The notes under the pieces are model-generated. The model saw only the letters and a list, made by a program, of their open reading frames with translations, ran no database searches and was not told the origin of the DNA. DNA of 64,000 nucleotides from Paracoccus xiamenensis. GTDB lineage: Bacteria > Pseudomonadota > Alphaproteobacteria > Rhodobacterales > Rhodobacteraceae. Below, in pieces: positions 7,551 through 15,604 of this stretch. The first letter of the stretch is position 1, and each line of letters starts with the position of its first letter. The stretch covers positions 1 to 64,000 of the forward strand of contig NZ_JAAOHY010000009.1 of assembly GCF_011308835.1 (NCBI RefSeq), read 5' to 3'. The translations under genes and the position numbers were made by a program.

Positions 7551-8579
7551 TTACTCCTCGACCCGCAGCATGGTCTTGATGGCGCGGCGCTCGTCCATGG
7601 CCTTGTAGCCCTCGGCCACGTCGGCAATCGGCAGGACCAGATCGAAGACCTTGCCGGGCTGGATCCTGCCGGCCAGAACGCGGTCCATCAGGTCGGGCAG
7701 GAAGCGGCGCACGGGGGCGGGTCCGCCCAGCATGCGCTTTTGTCCGAAGAACAGCTGCTGGCCGTCGAAGCTGACGCCATGCGGAACGCCGACATAGCCG
7801 ATGGTGCCGCCCGGACGGCAGACGCCCATGGCCTGCTGCATGGATTCCTCCATGCCGACGCATTCCAGCACCGATTCCGCGCCGACGCCATTGGTCAGGT
7901 CCATGATGCGGGCGATGCCATCCTCGCCGCGTTCCTCGACGATGTCGGTTGCGCCGTATTCCAGCGCCAGCTTCTGGCGGTCCTTGTGGCGCGACATGAC
8001 GATCACACGGCCGGCACCCATCTGCGACGCCGCGAGCACGCCCATCAGCCCGACCGCACCATCGCCCACGACGACCGCAGTGCCGCCTTCGCGGACCTGC
8101 GCGGCATCGGCGGCGTACCAGCCCGTGCCCAGCACGTCCGAGGTCGCCAGCATATGCGGGATCATGTCCGCATCGGGCATTTCATTCGTCGCGACCAATG
8201 TGCCGTCGGCCAGCGGCACGCGGGCATAGGGAGCCTGCGCGCCGGTCATGAATTCGCGCTGCACGCAGGAGGACTGAAAGCCGAAATCGCAATGCGGGCA
8301 GGTATCGTCGGACAGGACGAAGCTGCCGACGACGAACTGGCCCGGCTTGATGTTGCGGACCTCGCTGCCGACCTCGACCACGGTGCCGCAATATTCGTGG
8401 CCCATATGGACGGGGCCATCCTGTTCCGAAATGCCGCGATAGGGCCACAGATCCGATCCGCAGATGCAGGTTGCGGCAAGCTTGATGATCGCGTCGGTGG
8501 GTTTGAGGATCTTGGGGTCCTCGACCTGTTCATAGCGAACATCGCCGGGGCCATGCATGACGGTTGCATACATTTTCAA
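7551..8579 (-). CDS. Zinc-dependent alcohol dehydrogenase (MDR family)
   Basis: 342 residues. The catalytic zinc region is CGSDLWPYRG and GHEYCGTVVEVG. The structural-zinc loop is CPHCDFGFQSSC, which has three cysteines where four are usual. The cofactor loop VVVGDGAVGLMGVLAA is a variant of GxGxxG. This subgroup (annotated as IMP dehydrogenase-like or glutathione-independent alcohol dehydrogenase) often sits in LysR-controlled stress operons. A GGAAGGAATTGAAA leader gives a good ribosome site. Its substrate is not evident from sequence, but the neighbours (SDR, cupin, flavodoxin) suggest handling of a reactive carbonyl or quinone. Confidence 0.85.
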   Translation of the reverse strand: MKMYATVMHGPGDVRYEQVEDPKILKPTDAIIKLAATCICGSDLWPYRGISEQDGPVHMGHEYCGTVVEVGSEVRNIKPGQFVVGSFVLSDDTCPHCDFGFQSSCVQREFMTGAQAPYARVPLADGTLVATNEMPDADMIPHMLATSDVLGTGWYAADAAQVREGGTAVVVGDGAVGLMGVLAASQMGAGRVIVMSRHKDRQKLALEYGATDIVEERGEDGIARIMDLTNGVGAESVLECVGMEESMQQAMGVCRPGGTIGYVGVPHGVSFDGQQLFFGQKRMLGGPAPVRRFLPDLMDRVLAGRIQPGKVFDLVLPIADVAEGYKAMDERRAIKTMLRVEE

Positions 8580-8596
8580 TTCCTTCCTTGAATACC

Positions 8597-8995
8597 TCAG
8601 GCGCCGTAATCGGCGTCGCTGACCTTTTCCAACCAGGTGACAACGCTGCCGCTTTCGTCGGCCTCGGCGATGGCGATATGGGTCATGGCGGTGTCGGGAG
8701 CCGCCCCGTGCCAGTGCTTTTCGCCGGGCGGAAACCAGACGATGTCGCCGGGGCCGATGTCTTCGACCGGGCCACCTTCACGCTGAACGCGGCCCTTGCC
8801 GCTGGTGACGATAAGCGTCTGACCCAGCGGATGCGTGTGCCATGCCGTGCGCGCGCCGGGTTCGAACGTGACGGTCGCACCGCTGGCCCGCGCCGGGGCC
8901 TCGGTCTTAAATGGCGCGTCAATGCGGACGGTGCCGGTGAAATAATCCTCGGGGCCTTTGGCCGAGGGTTCAGATCCGTTGCGGGTAATTTTCAT
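8597..8995 (-). CDS. Cupin-domain protein
   Basis: 132 residues from the ATG at 8995, preferred because ACGGAG lies just upstream. An ATG five codons earlier (9010) overlaps the stop of the FGE remnant and may be the coupling start. The fold is a single cupin: motif 1 is [18 protein letters not shown] (two His and Gln as metal ligands), and motif 2 is [17 protein letters not shown]. It belongs to the small mononuclear cupins often annotated as quercetinase-like, which accompany SDR, carboxymuconolactone and flavodoxin genes. A metal is likely bound. The reaction is unknown. Confidence 0.85.
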   Translation of the reverse strand: MKITRNGSEPSAKGPEDYFTGTVRIDAPFKTEAPARASGATVTFEPGARTAWHTHPLGQTLIVTSGKGRVQREGGPVEDIGPGDIVWFPPGEKHWHGAAPDTAMTHIAIAEADESGSVVTWLEKVSDADYGA

Positions 8996-9006
8996 GGAAA
9001 TCTCCG

Positions 9007-9308
9007 TCATTCAATGTCGCGAACAAGCCGAAAGCCGATGCTGATGCCGCGATAATCGGGGTCGTAGTCGCGGCGCGAGGCACTGCGCCAGCCATCGCCC
9101 GTCGAATGCCAACTGCCACCGCGCACGACGCGTTCCGCGCCGCTTTCGGGTCACTGCCGGGCGATCCCATCCGAAAGCTGCCGGTAGGGATCTGCACGAA
9201 GTCGATGCCAAGGCTGTTGGTAAACGTCTCGGGCTGCTGTGCCTGCGTCACTGAGCCGGTGAGAAGAAGCGTCGCCGCCAGAATCGTGCGCGTCGAGAGC
9301 ATCGGCAT
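9007..9308 (-). pseudogene. Internally deleted formylglycine-generating-enzyme (SUMF1/FGE-sulfatase) family gene
   Basis: The 5' part, from an ATG at 9308 with a strong AAAGGAGG site, encodes a signal peptide (STRTILAATLLLTGSVTQA) and the FGE start GIDFVQIPTGSFRMGSP. Near 9140-9145 the reading switches frame. The remaining frame gives [20 protein letters not shown] and [13 protein letters not shown], the exact C-terminal signature of the fold. Some 150-200 residues of the middle are missing and the join is out of frame, so no working enzyme can be made. The stop of the C-terminal frame (9007-9009) overlaps an upstream start of the cupin gene. The gene therefore still provides the operon's promoter and first ribosome site. 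Confidence 0.75.
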
Positions 9309-9403
9309 ATCGGCCTCCTTTGTGGTGTTGACCTGAAACTAAGGACTGCTCCGCTGCGTTTGAAATGCTGGATTCCACTTGGGCCTATCTTCAGGAGATA
9401 TGA

Positions 9404-10297
9404 ATGCGGCGTGAGGAAATGGGCGATCTGATGGCCTTTCTGGCCGTGGCCGAAGAACGCAGCTTCACCCGTGCTGCCGCCCGTCTGGGAACCTCGCAAA
9501 GTGCTGTCAGCGCCGTTGTCAGGCGGCTGGAAGAACGGCTGGACGTGCGTCTGCTGACGCGGACGACTCGCTCTGTCTCGCCGACCGAGGCGGGCGAGCG
9601 TCTGGCCCAGACCCTGCGCCCGGCCTTTGACGATATAGAGGCGCAACTGGCCACGCTGGACGAGATGCGCAGCCATCCGGCTGGGACGATCCGCCTGAAT
9701 TCCAGCAGGATGGCTGCGGCGAACCTGCTGATGCCGGTCGCGAACCGGATCATGGCCGACCACCCGGATGTGAAGATCGAAATCAGCGTGGATTCGCGCT
9801 TTACCGATATCGCCAAGGACGGTTTCGACGCGGGCGTGCGCTTGGGTGAAAGCGTTGACAAGGACATGATCGGTGTCCGCATCGGGCCAGAGCTGGAGAT
9901 GGTGGTGGCGGCAACGCCCGACTATTTCCGCGCCTATCCAAAGCCCGAAACCCCCTATGACCTGACCGGCCACAACTGTATCAACCTGCGCCTGCTGACC
10001 CTTGGCGGGCTGTATGTCTGGGAGTTCGAAAAGGACGGCCGCCCGCTGAATGTCCGCGTCGATGGTCAGTTCACCTGCAGCGATTCCGGGTTGGTGCTGG
10101 ATGCGGCGCTTGCCGGGCGTGGGCTGGTCTGTCTGCCCTCGGACCATCTGGGGCCGTATGTCGAGGATGGGCGGCTGATCCGTGTGCTGGCCGACTGGTG
10201 CCCACCCTTCGCAGGCTATTATCTGTATTATCCCAGCAGGCGCCAGGTCACACCCGCGTTCCGCCTGCTGATCGACGCGCTGCGCTGGAAGGATTGA
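9404..10297 (+). CDS. LysR-family transcriptional regulator, divergent from the oxidoreductase operon
   Basis: 297 residues. The N-terminal winged HTH is MAFLAVAEERSFTRAAARLG followed by TSQSAVSAVVRRLEERL. The remaining about 210 residues form the LysR effector domain of the CrgA/AaeR-like group that regulates aldehyde and quinone stress genes. An AGGAGAT lies just before the ATG. It is transcribed away from the FGE-remnant/cupin/dehydrogenase operon across a 95-base gap, the usual arrangement for a regulator acting on the divergent operon. Its stop codon abuts the stop of the convergent LtrA gene with no spacer. Confidence 0.9.
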   Translation: MRREEMGDLMAFLAVAEERSFTRAAARLGTSQSAVSAVVRRLEERLDVRLLTRTTRSVSPTEAGERLAQTLRPAFDDIEAQLATLDEMRSHPAGTIRLNSSRMAAANLLMPVANRIMADHPDVKIEISVDSRFTDIAKDGFDAGVRLGESVDKDMIGVRIGPELEMVVAATPDYFRAYPKPETPYDLTGHNCINLRLLTLGGLYVWEFEKDGRPLNVRVDGQFTCSDSGLVLDAALAGRGLVCLPSDHLGPYVEDGRLIRVLADWCPPFAGYYLYYPSRRQVTPAFRLLIDALRWKD

Positions 10298-11449
10298 TCA
10301 GTTCGAATTCGAAAGATCGGACAGCTTGGTCCGGTCGAACAGCGCGATCAGCACCATGACCGCGCTGACCATTGCCATACCTGTCAGCGCGGGCAGGAAT
10401 ATGGCCAGCAGCCCCGCCGCCACCAGCGCGATGATACCAAGCACATGTCTTTGGGCGCGGAAATCCGGCATCAGCCGCATGAAGGAATAATGCCCGAACA
10501 GAAAGATCACCGGCCCCGCGACCAGCGGCAGCAGGTGAGAGATCGGCGCATCCCCGTAGGTGTCAGAGATCAGGACCTGATTGGCAACGGCGCTGAGGAT
10601 CAGCCCCGCCACCATCAGGATGACGGAATTGACCGCGGCCCGGCCGATGCGCACCTGATCCGTCGCCTTTTCCAGATGCTCTTCGGAAATATCCAGGTTC
10701 ACGCCAAAGATGATCGCCCACATGGCGGTGGTGCCAAGAAAGGCGCACACGCCGGCAAAGATCGTACGCGTGCTCAGCCCCGCCTCTGACAGCGCGAAGC
10801 CGGTGGAGATCACCGTTTCGCCTAGCGCGATCAGCAGAAACAGCGAACAGCGCTCCAGAAAATACTTTGCGTCAAAGGGCATCTGCGCGGAATGCAGGCG
10901 GTTGCCGGGCAGGGGATGGCCGGTCCAGATCCCCGCGAATGCTGTAATGGTGGCGACGCCCCAGAACAACAGCCGCCCGTCTGGCCCAAGCATCGCCCCG
11001 ATGATCCACAAGACAGCGCAGAACAGTGTCCACATCAGCGTCCGCAGGTAATGGTTGCGGTAATCGGAATCCGGCGCGAAGGCGATGGTCCACAGCGTCC
11101 GCCCGACCTCAATCAGCAATAGCGGGATGATGAGGGCCCAGGCATGCTTGTCAAAGGCATGCGCGATGGCTGCGTTCATCATCAGGCCTAGCACCATGAT
11201 CAGCAGCACGGCCAGGGTCGGCCGCGCCCGGTCATCCCGGATGATCGTGGCCGACCAGCTTGTCCCCGACCACACCGTCAGCACCGCGACCAGCATGATC
11301 GCGGTTTCCGCCACCCCGTGCCAGTTCAGATGCGCGGCCAGATGGTGCGAAAGTTGAATAAAGGCAAAGACGAAGACCAGATCGAAGAACAATTCGATCG
11401 GAGCGGCCTCTTCGCGGGTCTCGTCAGTCTTCCGGGCGCGTTCGTTCAT
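10298..11449 (-). CDS. Low-temperature-requirement A (LtrA) family membrane protein
   Basis: 383 residues from the ATG at 11449. Upstream in-frame codons lack membrane character. The N-terminal EEAAPIELFFDLVFVFAFIQ followed by LSHHL is the hallmark of LtrA proteins, and about ten hydrophobic helices follow. Between helices, PFDAKYFLERCSLFLLIALG and GETVI are conserved family positions. The function of LtrA is not established biochemically; the Listeria member is needed for growth in the cold. It ends exactly against the LysR gene stop. Upstream lies the terminator of the aldo/keto reductase operon, so it is probably transcribed on its own. Confidence 0.85.
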   Translation of the reverse strand: MNERARKTDETREEAAPIELFFDLVFVFAFIQLSHHLAAHLNWHGVAETAIMLVAVLTVWSGTSWSATIIRDDRARPTLAVLLIMVLGLMMNAAIAHAFDKHAWALIIPLLLIEVGRTLWTIAFAPDSDYRNHYLRTLMWTLFCAVLWIIGAMLGPDGRLLFWGVATITAFAGIWTGHPLPGNRLHSAQMPFDAKYFLERCSLFLLIALGETVISTGFALSEAGLSTRTIFAGVCAFLGTTAMWAIIFGVNLDISEEHLEKATDQVRIGRAAVNSVILMVAGLILSAVANQVLISDTYGDAPISHLLPLVAGPVIFLFGHYSFMRLMPDFRAQRHVLGIIALVAAGLLAIFLPALTGMAMVSAVMVLIALFDRTKLSDLSNSN

Positions 11450-11484
11450 GGAGGCAGGGAATATGAAAATTCTGCTCAGGTCCA

Positions 11485-11515
11485 CAGGAAAGGGGCCGCG
11501 CGTGACGCGGCCCCC
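11485..11515 (-). terminator. Probable intrinsic terminator of the aldo/keto reductase operon
   Basis: There is a perfect 9-bp stem: GGGGCCGCG at 11492-11500 pairs with CGCGGCCCC at 11506-11514 around a five-base loop. On the minus strand it is followed by TTTCCT, a short and imperfect U-tract. It lies just beyond the stop of the aldo/keto reductase gene (11523) and before the LtrA start (11449). Confidence 0.6.
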
Positions 11516-11522
11516 GATGCGA

Positions 11523-12407
11523 TCAGTCCTCGACCTTGAACGTATAGGTCTCGCGGTCGATGGCTTCCGGGTCAGGGCCGCCACGCGTGCCGGTATCCAG
11601 CGCCTCAATCTGCGCGATTTCGTCATCGGTCAGTTCAAAGCCCTCGACATCGAAATTCTCGGCGATGCGCTTTGGCGTGACCGATTTCGGAATGACCGAA
11701 TGGCCAAGCTGGAGCTGCCAATGCAGCATGATCTGTGCGGGCGTCTTGGCGTATTTTTCGGCGAGCGCGGTGATGACCGGATGGGTCAGCGGGTCGTCCT
11801 CGGGCTTCTTGTCATCGCCCCAGTAACGCTGCACCCCGCCGATGGGCGACCAGGCCTGTGTCAGGATGCCCAGCCTGTCATGGGTCTTGCGCAGCGCGGC
11901 ATTGGTGAAGAACGGGTGCACCTCGACCTGATTGATCGCCGGGACCACATCGGTTTCCGCCATCAGGCGGTTCAGGTGATCTTCGCTGAAATTGCTGACG
12001 CCGATGGCGCGGACGCGGCCGTCGGCCAGCAGCCGCTCGGCAGCCTTATAGGCCTGTATGGTGGCGTTGAAGTCGCTTGGCATCGGTTGGTGCAGCAAAT
12101 AGACATCGACGGTGTCGAAGCCCAGCTTGCGGGCGCTGCGATCAAAGGCGTGCAGCCCGCTGTCAAAGCCGTAATCGCTGATCCACATCTTGGTTTGCAG
12201 CACGATATCATCCCGCGAAACGCCGCTTTGGCGCATCGCCTCGCCCACTTCGGCCTCATTGCCATAGGCAGCCGCCGTGTCGATCAGGCGATAGCCGGTA
12301 TCGAGCGCGGCCTTTACGGCATCGACGGTTTCCTCGGGCGAGCTTTGGAACACGCCGAAGCCCATTGCGGGCAGGGTGACGCCATTGTTCAGGGTCAGGG
12401 TTTTCAT
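11523..12407 (-). CDS. Aldo/keto reductase (2,5-diketo-D-gluconate reductase-like)
   Basis: 294 residues. The catalytic tetrad is visible: Asp and Tyr in LIDTAAAYGNEAEVG, Lys in LQTKMWI, and His in YLLHQPMP. The NADPH-binding loop at the C-terminus is SVIPKSVTPKRIAEN. A terminal extension (about residues 275-294) follows the usual domain. A GGAGAT eight bases before the ATG gives the start. It follows the NmrA-like gene by 12 bases in the same operon. It probably reduces small aldehydes or ketones, perhaps in detoxification. The physiological substrate cannot be told from sequence. Confidence 0.9.
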   Translation of the reverse strand: MKTLTLNNGVTLPAMGFGVFQSSPEETVDAVKAALDTGYRLIDTAAAYGNEAEVGEAMRQSGVSRDDIVLQTKMWISDYGFDSGLHAFDRSARKLGFDTVDVYLLHQPMPSDFNATIQAYKAAERLLADGRVRAIGVSNFSEDHLNRLMAETDVVPAINQVEVHPFFTNAALRKTHDRLGILTQAWSPIGGVQRYWGDDKKPEDDPLTHPVITALAEKYAKTPAQIMLHWQLQLGHSVIPKSVTPKRIAENFDVEGFELTDDEIAQIEALDTGTRGGPDPEAIDRETYTFKVED

Positions 12408-12419
12408 GTGAAATCTCCT

Positions 12420-13013
12420 TTACGAATGATGAACGCCAAGGCTGACGCGGCCCAGTTCGGGCTGTTCCGTCAGCTTGACGATCAGATCAGCGACGCTTCT
12501 GCGCGAGACATAGGCGCCGGGATTGGCAAATTCTTCGCCCTTGGCGGTGGTGCCATAGGCGATCTCGTCCGTGTCATTCAGCCATGCGGGACGGATGACG
12601 GCGTAATCCAGCACCGAGTCTTCGATCACACGGGCTGACTTGCGGTAGGGGTCGAGGATCGCGCCATGGCTTTCGCCCGGAACCTCGTCATAAATCCCCA
12701 TGGAGGAGATGAAGATGACACGCCCAACGTCGGCCTTCTTCATCGCGGCCACGATCGCCTTGGCCGCCGCCTCCATATTGCCGGACAGGTTGGCATAGAC
12801 CAGATCCTGCCCCTGCATGGCCTCGGCCAGCTTCGCCTGATCTGCAGCATCGCCTTCGATGATACGGATGCGGTCGGCATCTTTTCCCAGACGCGCTGCG
12901 CTGCGCGCATACAGCGTCAGCGACGCATCCGTCCGGTCCAGCAATTCCTGCGTGGCGACGCGGGCGATCTGGCCGGCGGCGCCGATGATCAGAATGTTCA
13001 TGTCACGTCTCAT
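12420..13013 (-). CDS. NmrA/atypical SDR-like NAD(P)-binding protein
   Basis: 197 residues from the ATG at 13013, which overlaps the previous stop (ATGA). A start four codons later (MNILIIGAAGQIARVATQEL, at 13001) would place the Rossmann motif nearer the N-terminus. The glycine-rich GAAGQIA is followed by YARSAARLG, consistent with NADPH preference, and by a variant active site. C-terminal LTEQPELGRVSLGVHHS matches the NAD(P)H-binding (PF13460) group. It is a regulator or quinone reductase-like enzyme rather than a classical SDR. It is co-transcribed with the SnoaL-like and aldo/keto reductase genes. Confidence 0.8.
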   Translation of the reverse strand: MRRDMNILIIGAAGQIARVATQELLDRTDASLTLYARSAARLGKDADRIRIIEGDAADQAKLAEAMQGQDLVYANLSGNMEAAAKAIVAAMKKADVGRVIFISSMGIYDEVPGESHGAILDPYRKSARVIEDSVLDYAVIRPAWLNDTDEIAYGTTAKGEEFANPGAYVSRRSVADLIVKLTEQPELGRVSLGVHHS

Positions 13014-13474
13014 GCCGGGTTGAAGGGATGCACGTCACGCCATGTAAAGCGGGCGACGCGCTTCTTGATCAGCCATTCACCGTTCTGGCGGACATAGCTG
13101 TCATTATAGATCACACCGTTCGAGTTGCGGACCTTTCGCCCGTCCTGATCGCCGATCAGTTCGACCGTGCAGTAATGCGTGGCGGTGGCGGTATCGCCAC
13201 AGATCTCGGCCACGAACTGGCCGTTCATGTGATAGACGGTGTCGAAGCTGGCCAGAAACGGCGTCCAGCTGTCCTCGATTTCCTTGCGACCGTTCAGCGG
13301 CGGCAGGGCAGTGTCGCCGAACCATGTCTCGACCACGCCGTCCTCGGTGAACAGGAAGGTCTGTTCACGCACCTTCTTTTCATCGGCGAGGTTCGAGAAC
13401 ACATCGACGATTTTCTTCAGCGCCGCGTGGTCTTCCAGCGCTTGAATGCGGGCGTCCAATGCAGTGTCAGGCAT
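13010..13474 (-). CDS. SnoaL-like / NTF2-fold protein
   Basis: 154 residues. The alpha+beta barrel pattern is clear: a helical start (DARIQALEDHAALKKIVDVF), then TEDGVVETWFGDT, NGRKEIEDSW, YHMNGQFVAEICGDTATATH and a final VRQNGEWLIKKRVARFTWRD. The domain occurs in ketosteroid isomerase-like enzymes, small hydrolases and ligand-binding proteins; none can be chosen here. A GGAGGAAAG site precedes the ATG. It is the first gene of a three-gene minus operon with the NmrA-like protein and the aldo/keto reductase. Confidence 0.8.
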   Translation of the reverse strand: MPDTALDARIQALEDHAALKKIVDVFSNLADEKKVREQTFLFTEDGVVETWFGDTALPPLNGRKEIEDSWTPFLASFDTVYHMNGQFVAEICGDTATATHYCTVELIGDQDGRKVRNSNGVIYNDSYVRQNGEWLIKKRVARFTWRDVHPFNPA

Positions 13475-13938
13475 CGATCTTTCCTCCGGCAGTGTTGCTT
13501 CGATGGCTCGTAGATAGGGGCCACGACGCCAGAGGATAATCCGCTGAAAAGTTCATTCGCTTATATCGGAAACAGATTAATTCCGGGGAACCCCGTTCTT
13601 CCTATCCATCCGGATCTGATATCAAGGCTGGCGCGATACTACGGCAAATCAATATGAAATTGCTTGCTAGATTGGACCCAGCTCAGTCGGCGATGATGCC
13701 TGCCCAAAGCAGGCCTCTGCCGCACCTGCTGCAACGGTTCGGCAATGGTGCCGCACTTCCCCGCTGACTACCGCAGGGATGCAGGGCGTGACCCCCGAGG
13801 ATGCCGGGGCGGCCTCGGCATCGTCGAGGCGCTTGCCTGAGGCTGTTACTTCAACGCCACCTCAACCCTTGCTTTCAGCGATTGCCGGGATGTTCGTCGC
13901 GACTGGCTGGCAGGCAGGCAATCGGATATGTTCCGCCG
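13475..13938. other. 464-base non-coding leader between divergent operons, with several hairpins
   Basis: No convincing gene is seen here. The region separates the minus SnoaL operon from the plus DUF1007-nicO operon. It contains a perfect 6-bp hairpin (GCCTGC at 13698-13703 with GCAGGC at 13709-13714) and a longer imperfect stem (CGAGGATGCCG at 13796-13806 with CGGCATCGTCG at 13816-13826, one mismatch). An A+T-richer patch near 13550-13580 could hold the promoters. The length suggests a structured 5' leader for the metal exporter, but no known riboswitch core could be matched. Confidence 0.4.
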
Positions 13939-14601
13939 ATGCGATCTGTTTCTATCCTGCTGATCTTCTTGTGCCTTTCCGTTTTTGCCCCCGCCGGGGG
14001 GCGGGCGCATCCGCATGAGTTCGTCGATGCGGGTATCACCTTTTACTTTGACGATCAGGGCCGCCTTGGCGCGACCGGGATTGTCTGGGTCTGGGATGAA
14101 TTTACCTCGATGCTGATCCTGGAGGATCTGGGCCTGGACGGCGATGGGGATGGGGTTTTGACCGGGGCTGAACGCCAGACGGCAGTCGAGCGATTCAACG
14201 ACTGGCCAGAAGGTTTCGAAGGCGATCTCTACCTCAGGTCGAATGGTGCGCCGGTCGAACTCAGCGGACCGCTGGATCTCAAGGTGGACTATCGGGACAA
14301 CCGTCTGATCGTCAGCTTTCTGCGCCCCCTGCCACAGCGGATCGACCCGGGCAGCGCGCCGGTCACGCTTCAGGTCTATGATCCAACCTACTATGTCTTC
14401 TACGATCTGGCGGGTGCGCCGAAGCTTGCGGGGCGCGAGGGGTGCGAGATCGCCATACATGAGGCCGATACCGCAGCAGCACAGAAGCTTTATGAAGAAC
14501 TGCTGGGCGATTTGACCGACGAAGAAATCCTTGAGGAGGGCAAGTCCCCCGAGGTCGGCGGAGCCTTTGCGGATGAAGTGGTCCTGACATGCGGAAACTG
14601 A
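13939..14601 (+). CDS. DUF1007 exported protein, partner of the NicO nickel/cobalt exporter
   Basis: 220 residues from the ATG at 13939, the codon that starts the signal peptide (SVSILLIFLCLSVFAPAGG). After cleavage the mature protein begins close to AHPHEFVDA, a His-rich N-terminus typical of DUF1007 and a plausible metal ligand. Residues about 65-80 (GLDGDGDGVLTGAE) look like an EF-hand-type calcium loop. The rest is a beta-rich domain. DUF1007 genes sit next to nicO/rcnA-type exporters in many proteobacteria, and the protein is thought to assist periplasmic handling of Ni/Co. It overlaps nicO by 13 bases. Confidence 0.85.
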   Translation: MRSVSILLIFLCLSVFAPAGGRAHPHEFVDAGITFYFDDQGRLGATGIVWVWDEFTSMLILEDLGLDGDGDGVLTGAERQTAVERFNDWPEGFEGDLYLRSNGAPVELSGPLDLKVDYRDNRLIVSFLRPLPQRIDPGSAPVTLQVYDPTYYVFYDLAGAPKLAGREGCEIAIHEADTAAAQKLYEELLGDLTDEEILEEGKSPEVGGAFADEVVLTCGN

Positions 14602-15497
14602 CACCGATCTGCATTGCGCTTGTGGCGCTGATCGCTGCCGCCTTGGCCTACGGCGGATTTCAGGATTGGCTTGCCGGCAATGCAATTGCCTGGCAACGCG
14701 ATGCGCAGAACGCATTGGCGGGCGCATTGCGCGCCCTGCGTGGCGGCCAGCCCGGCGCGGTCACGGGGTTTCTGGCGCTGTGCTTCACGCATGGCTTTCT
14801 GCATGCGCTTGGCCCCGGTCATGGCAAGGCGGTGATCGCGGCCTATGCGGCGGCCTCGCCATCCTCACTGCGTCGGCTGATCGGGCTTGCCGCAGTGACG
14901 AGCCTTGCGCAGGCGGCCGTGGCGGTGGTGCTGGTCTATGCCGCAATATGGCTGATTGACGGTGCGCGGGACCGGGTCGAGGGTCTGGCGGGCATGATCG
15001 AGCCGCTGTCCTTCGCCATGATCGCGGTCCTCGGTGTGATGTTGTTCTGGCGCGGCGCGCGCCGGCTTCGCGGCACATGGCGCAGCACCGCCGCCGCAGC
15101 AAATATCGGCCCTGACCACAACCACGGACCACATTGCGGTTGCGGCCACAGCCACGCACCCGAGCCCGAGGCGCTGGCCAAAACGAGGGATTGGCGCGAG
15201 GCAGCGGCCCTGATCCTTGGCGTGGCTTTGCGGCCCTGCACCAGTGCGCTTTTCCTGCTGATCCTGACATGGCGGCTCGATCTCGATCTTCTTGGCATCC
15301 TCGGGGCCTTTGTCATGGGGATCGGGACGATGATGGTCACCGCCTCGGCAGGGCTGATCGCGGCGCTGATGCGCCGGGGCGTATTTCTGGCCTTGCCGGG
15401 CGGGCGGTCTCTGGTGCCGGCCGTGGCCATGTTCGAACTGATGCTGGGTGCGTCGATTGCGGCTCTGGCAGGTGTCACGGCTTTGCGGCTGGTATAA
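14589..15497 (+). CDS. NicO/RcnA-type nickel-cobalt membrane transporter
   Basis: 302 residues, about six transmembrane helices. Signature HGFLHALGPGHGKAVI (HAxGPGHGK) lies in the second membrane region, and RPCTSALFLLIL matches the later conserved RPC motif. A cytoplasmic His-rich loop at about residues 175-195 (DHNHGPHCGCGHSHAPE) is the usual Ni/Co-binding segment. Such proteins expel or take up Ni2+/Co2+ across the inner membrane; the RcnA-like architecture with a His loop and DUF1007 partner favours efflux. The overlapping start implies translational coupling to the DUF1007 gene. Confidence 0.9.
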   Translation: MRKLTPICIALVALIAAALAYGGFQDWLAGNAIAWQRDAQNALAGALRALRGGQPGAVTGFLALCFTHGFLHALGPGHGKAVIAAYAAASPSSLRRLIGLAAVTSLAQAAVAVVLVYAAIWLIDGARDRVEGLAGMIEPLSFAMIAVLGVMLFWRGARRLRGTWRSTAAAANIGPDHNHGPHCGCGHSHAPEPEALAKTRDWREAAALILGVALRPCTSALFLLILTWRLDLDLLGILGAFVMGIGTMMVTASAGLIAALMRRGVFLALPGGRSLVPAVAMFELMLGASIAALAGVTALRLV

Positions 15498-15604
15498 GGC
15501 TGCATCGGCGACCGTGCCGACAGATCCCGGTCTGCGCCACCGTCGCAACACATTCATCAGCATGACACAAAAGCGCCAAGCAAGGATCCTACAGGGAAGT
15601 GCCA

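Noticed and set aside
9248-10147. Long minus-strand open frame opposite the LysR gene
   Set aside because: It is antisense to a clear LysR gene and rich in His, Gln, Arg and Gly as expected for a shadow frame in high-G+C DNA, with no domain.
13475-13938. Cobalamin riboswitch before the nickel/cobalt exporter
   Set aside because: A G-rich segment (GGGGAAG on the minus strand near 13760) resembles one piece of the core, but the conserved GGTG and CCCGC-ACTGT elements are absent and the orientation would point to the wrong operon.
15498-15604. Pho box upstream of phoX
   Set aside because: No tandem CTGTCAT-like repeats are found. Only an isolated ATGACA is seen.
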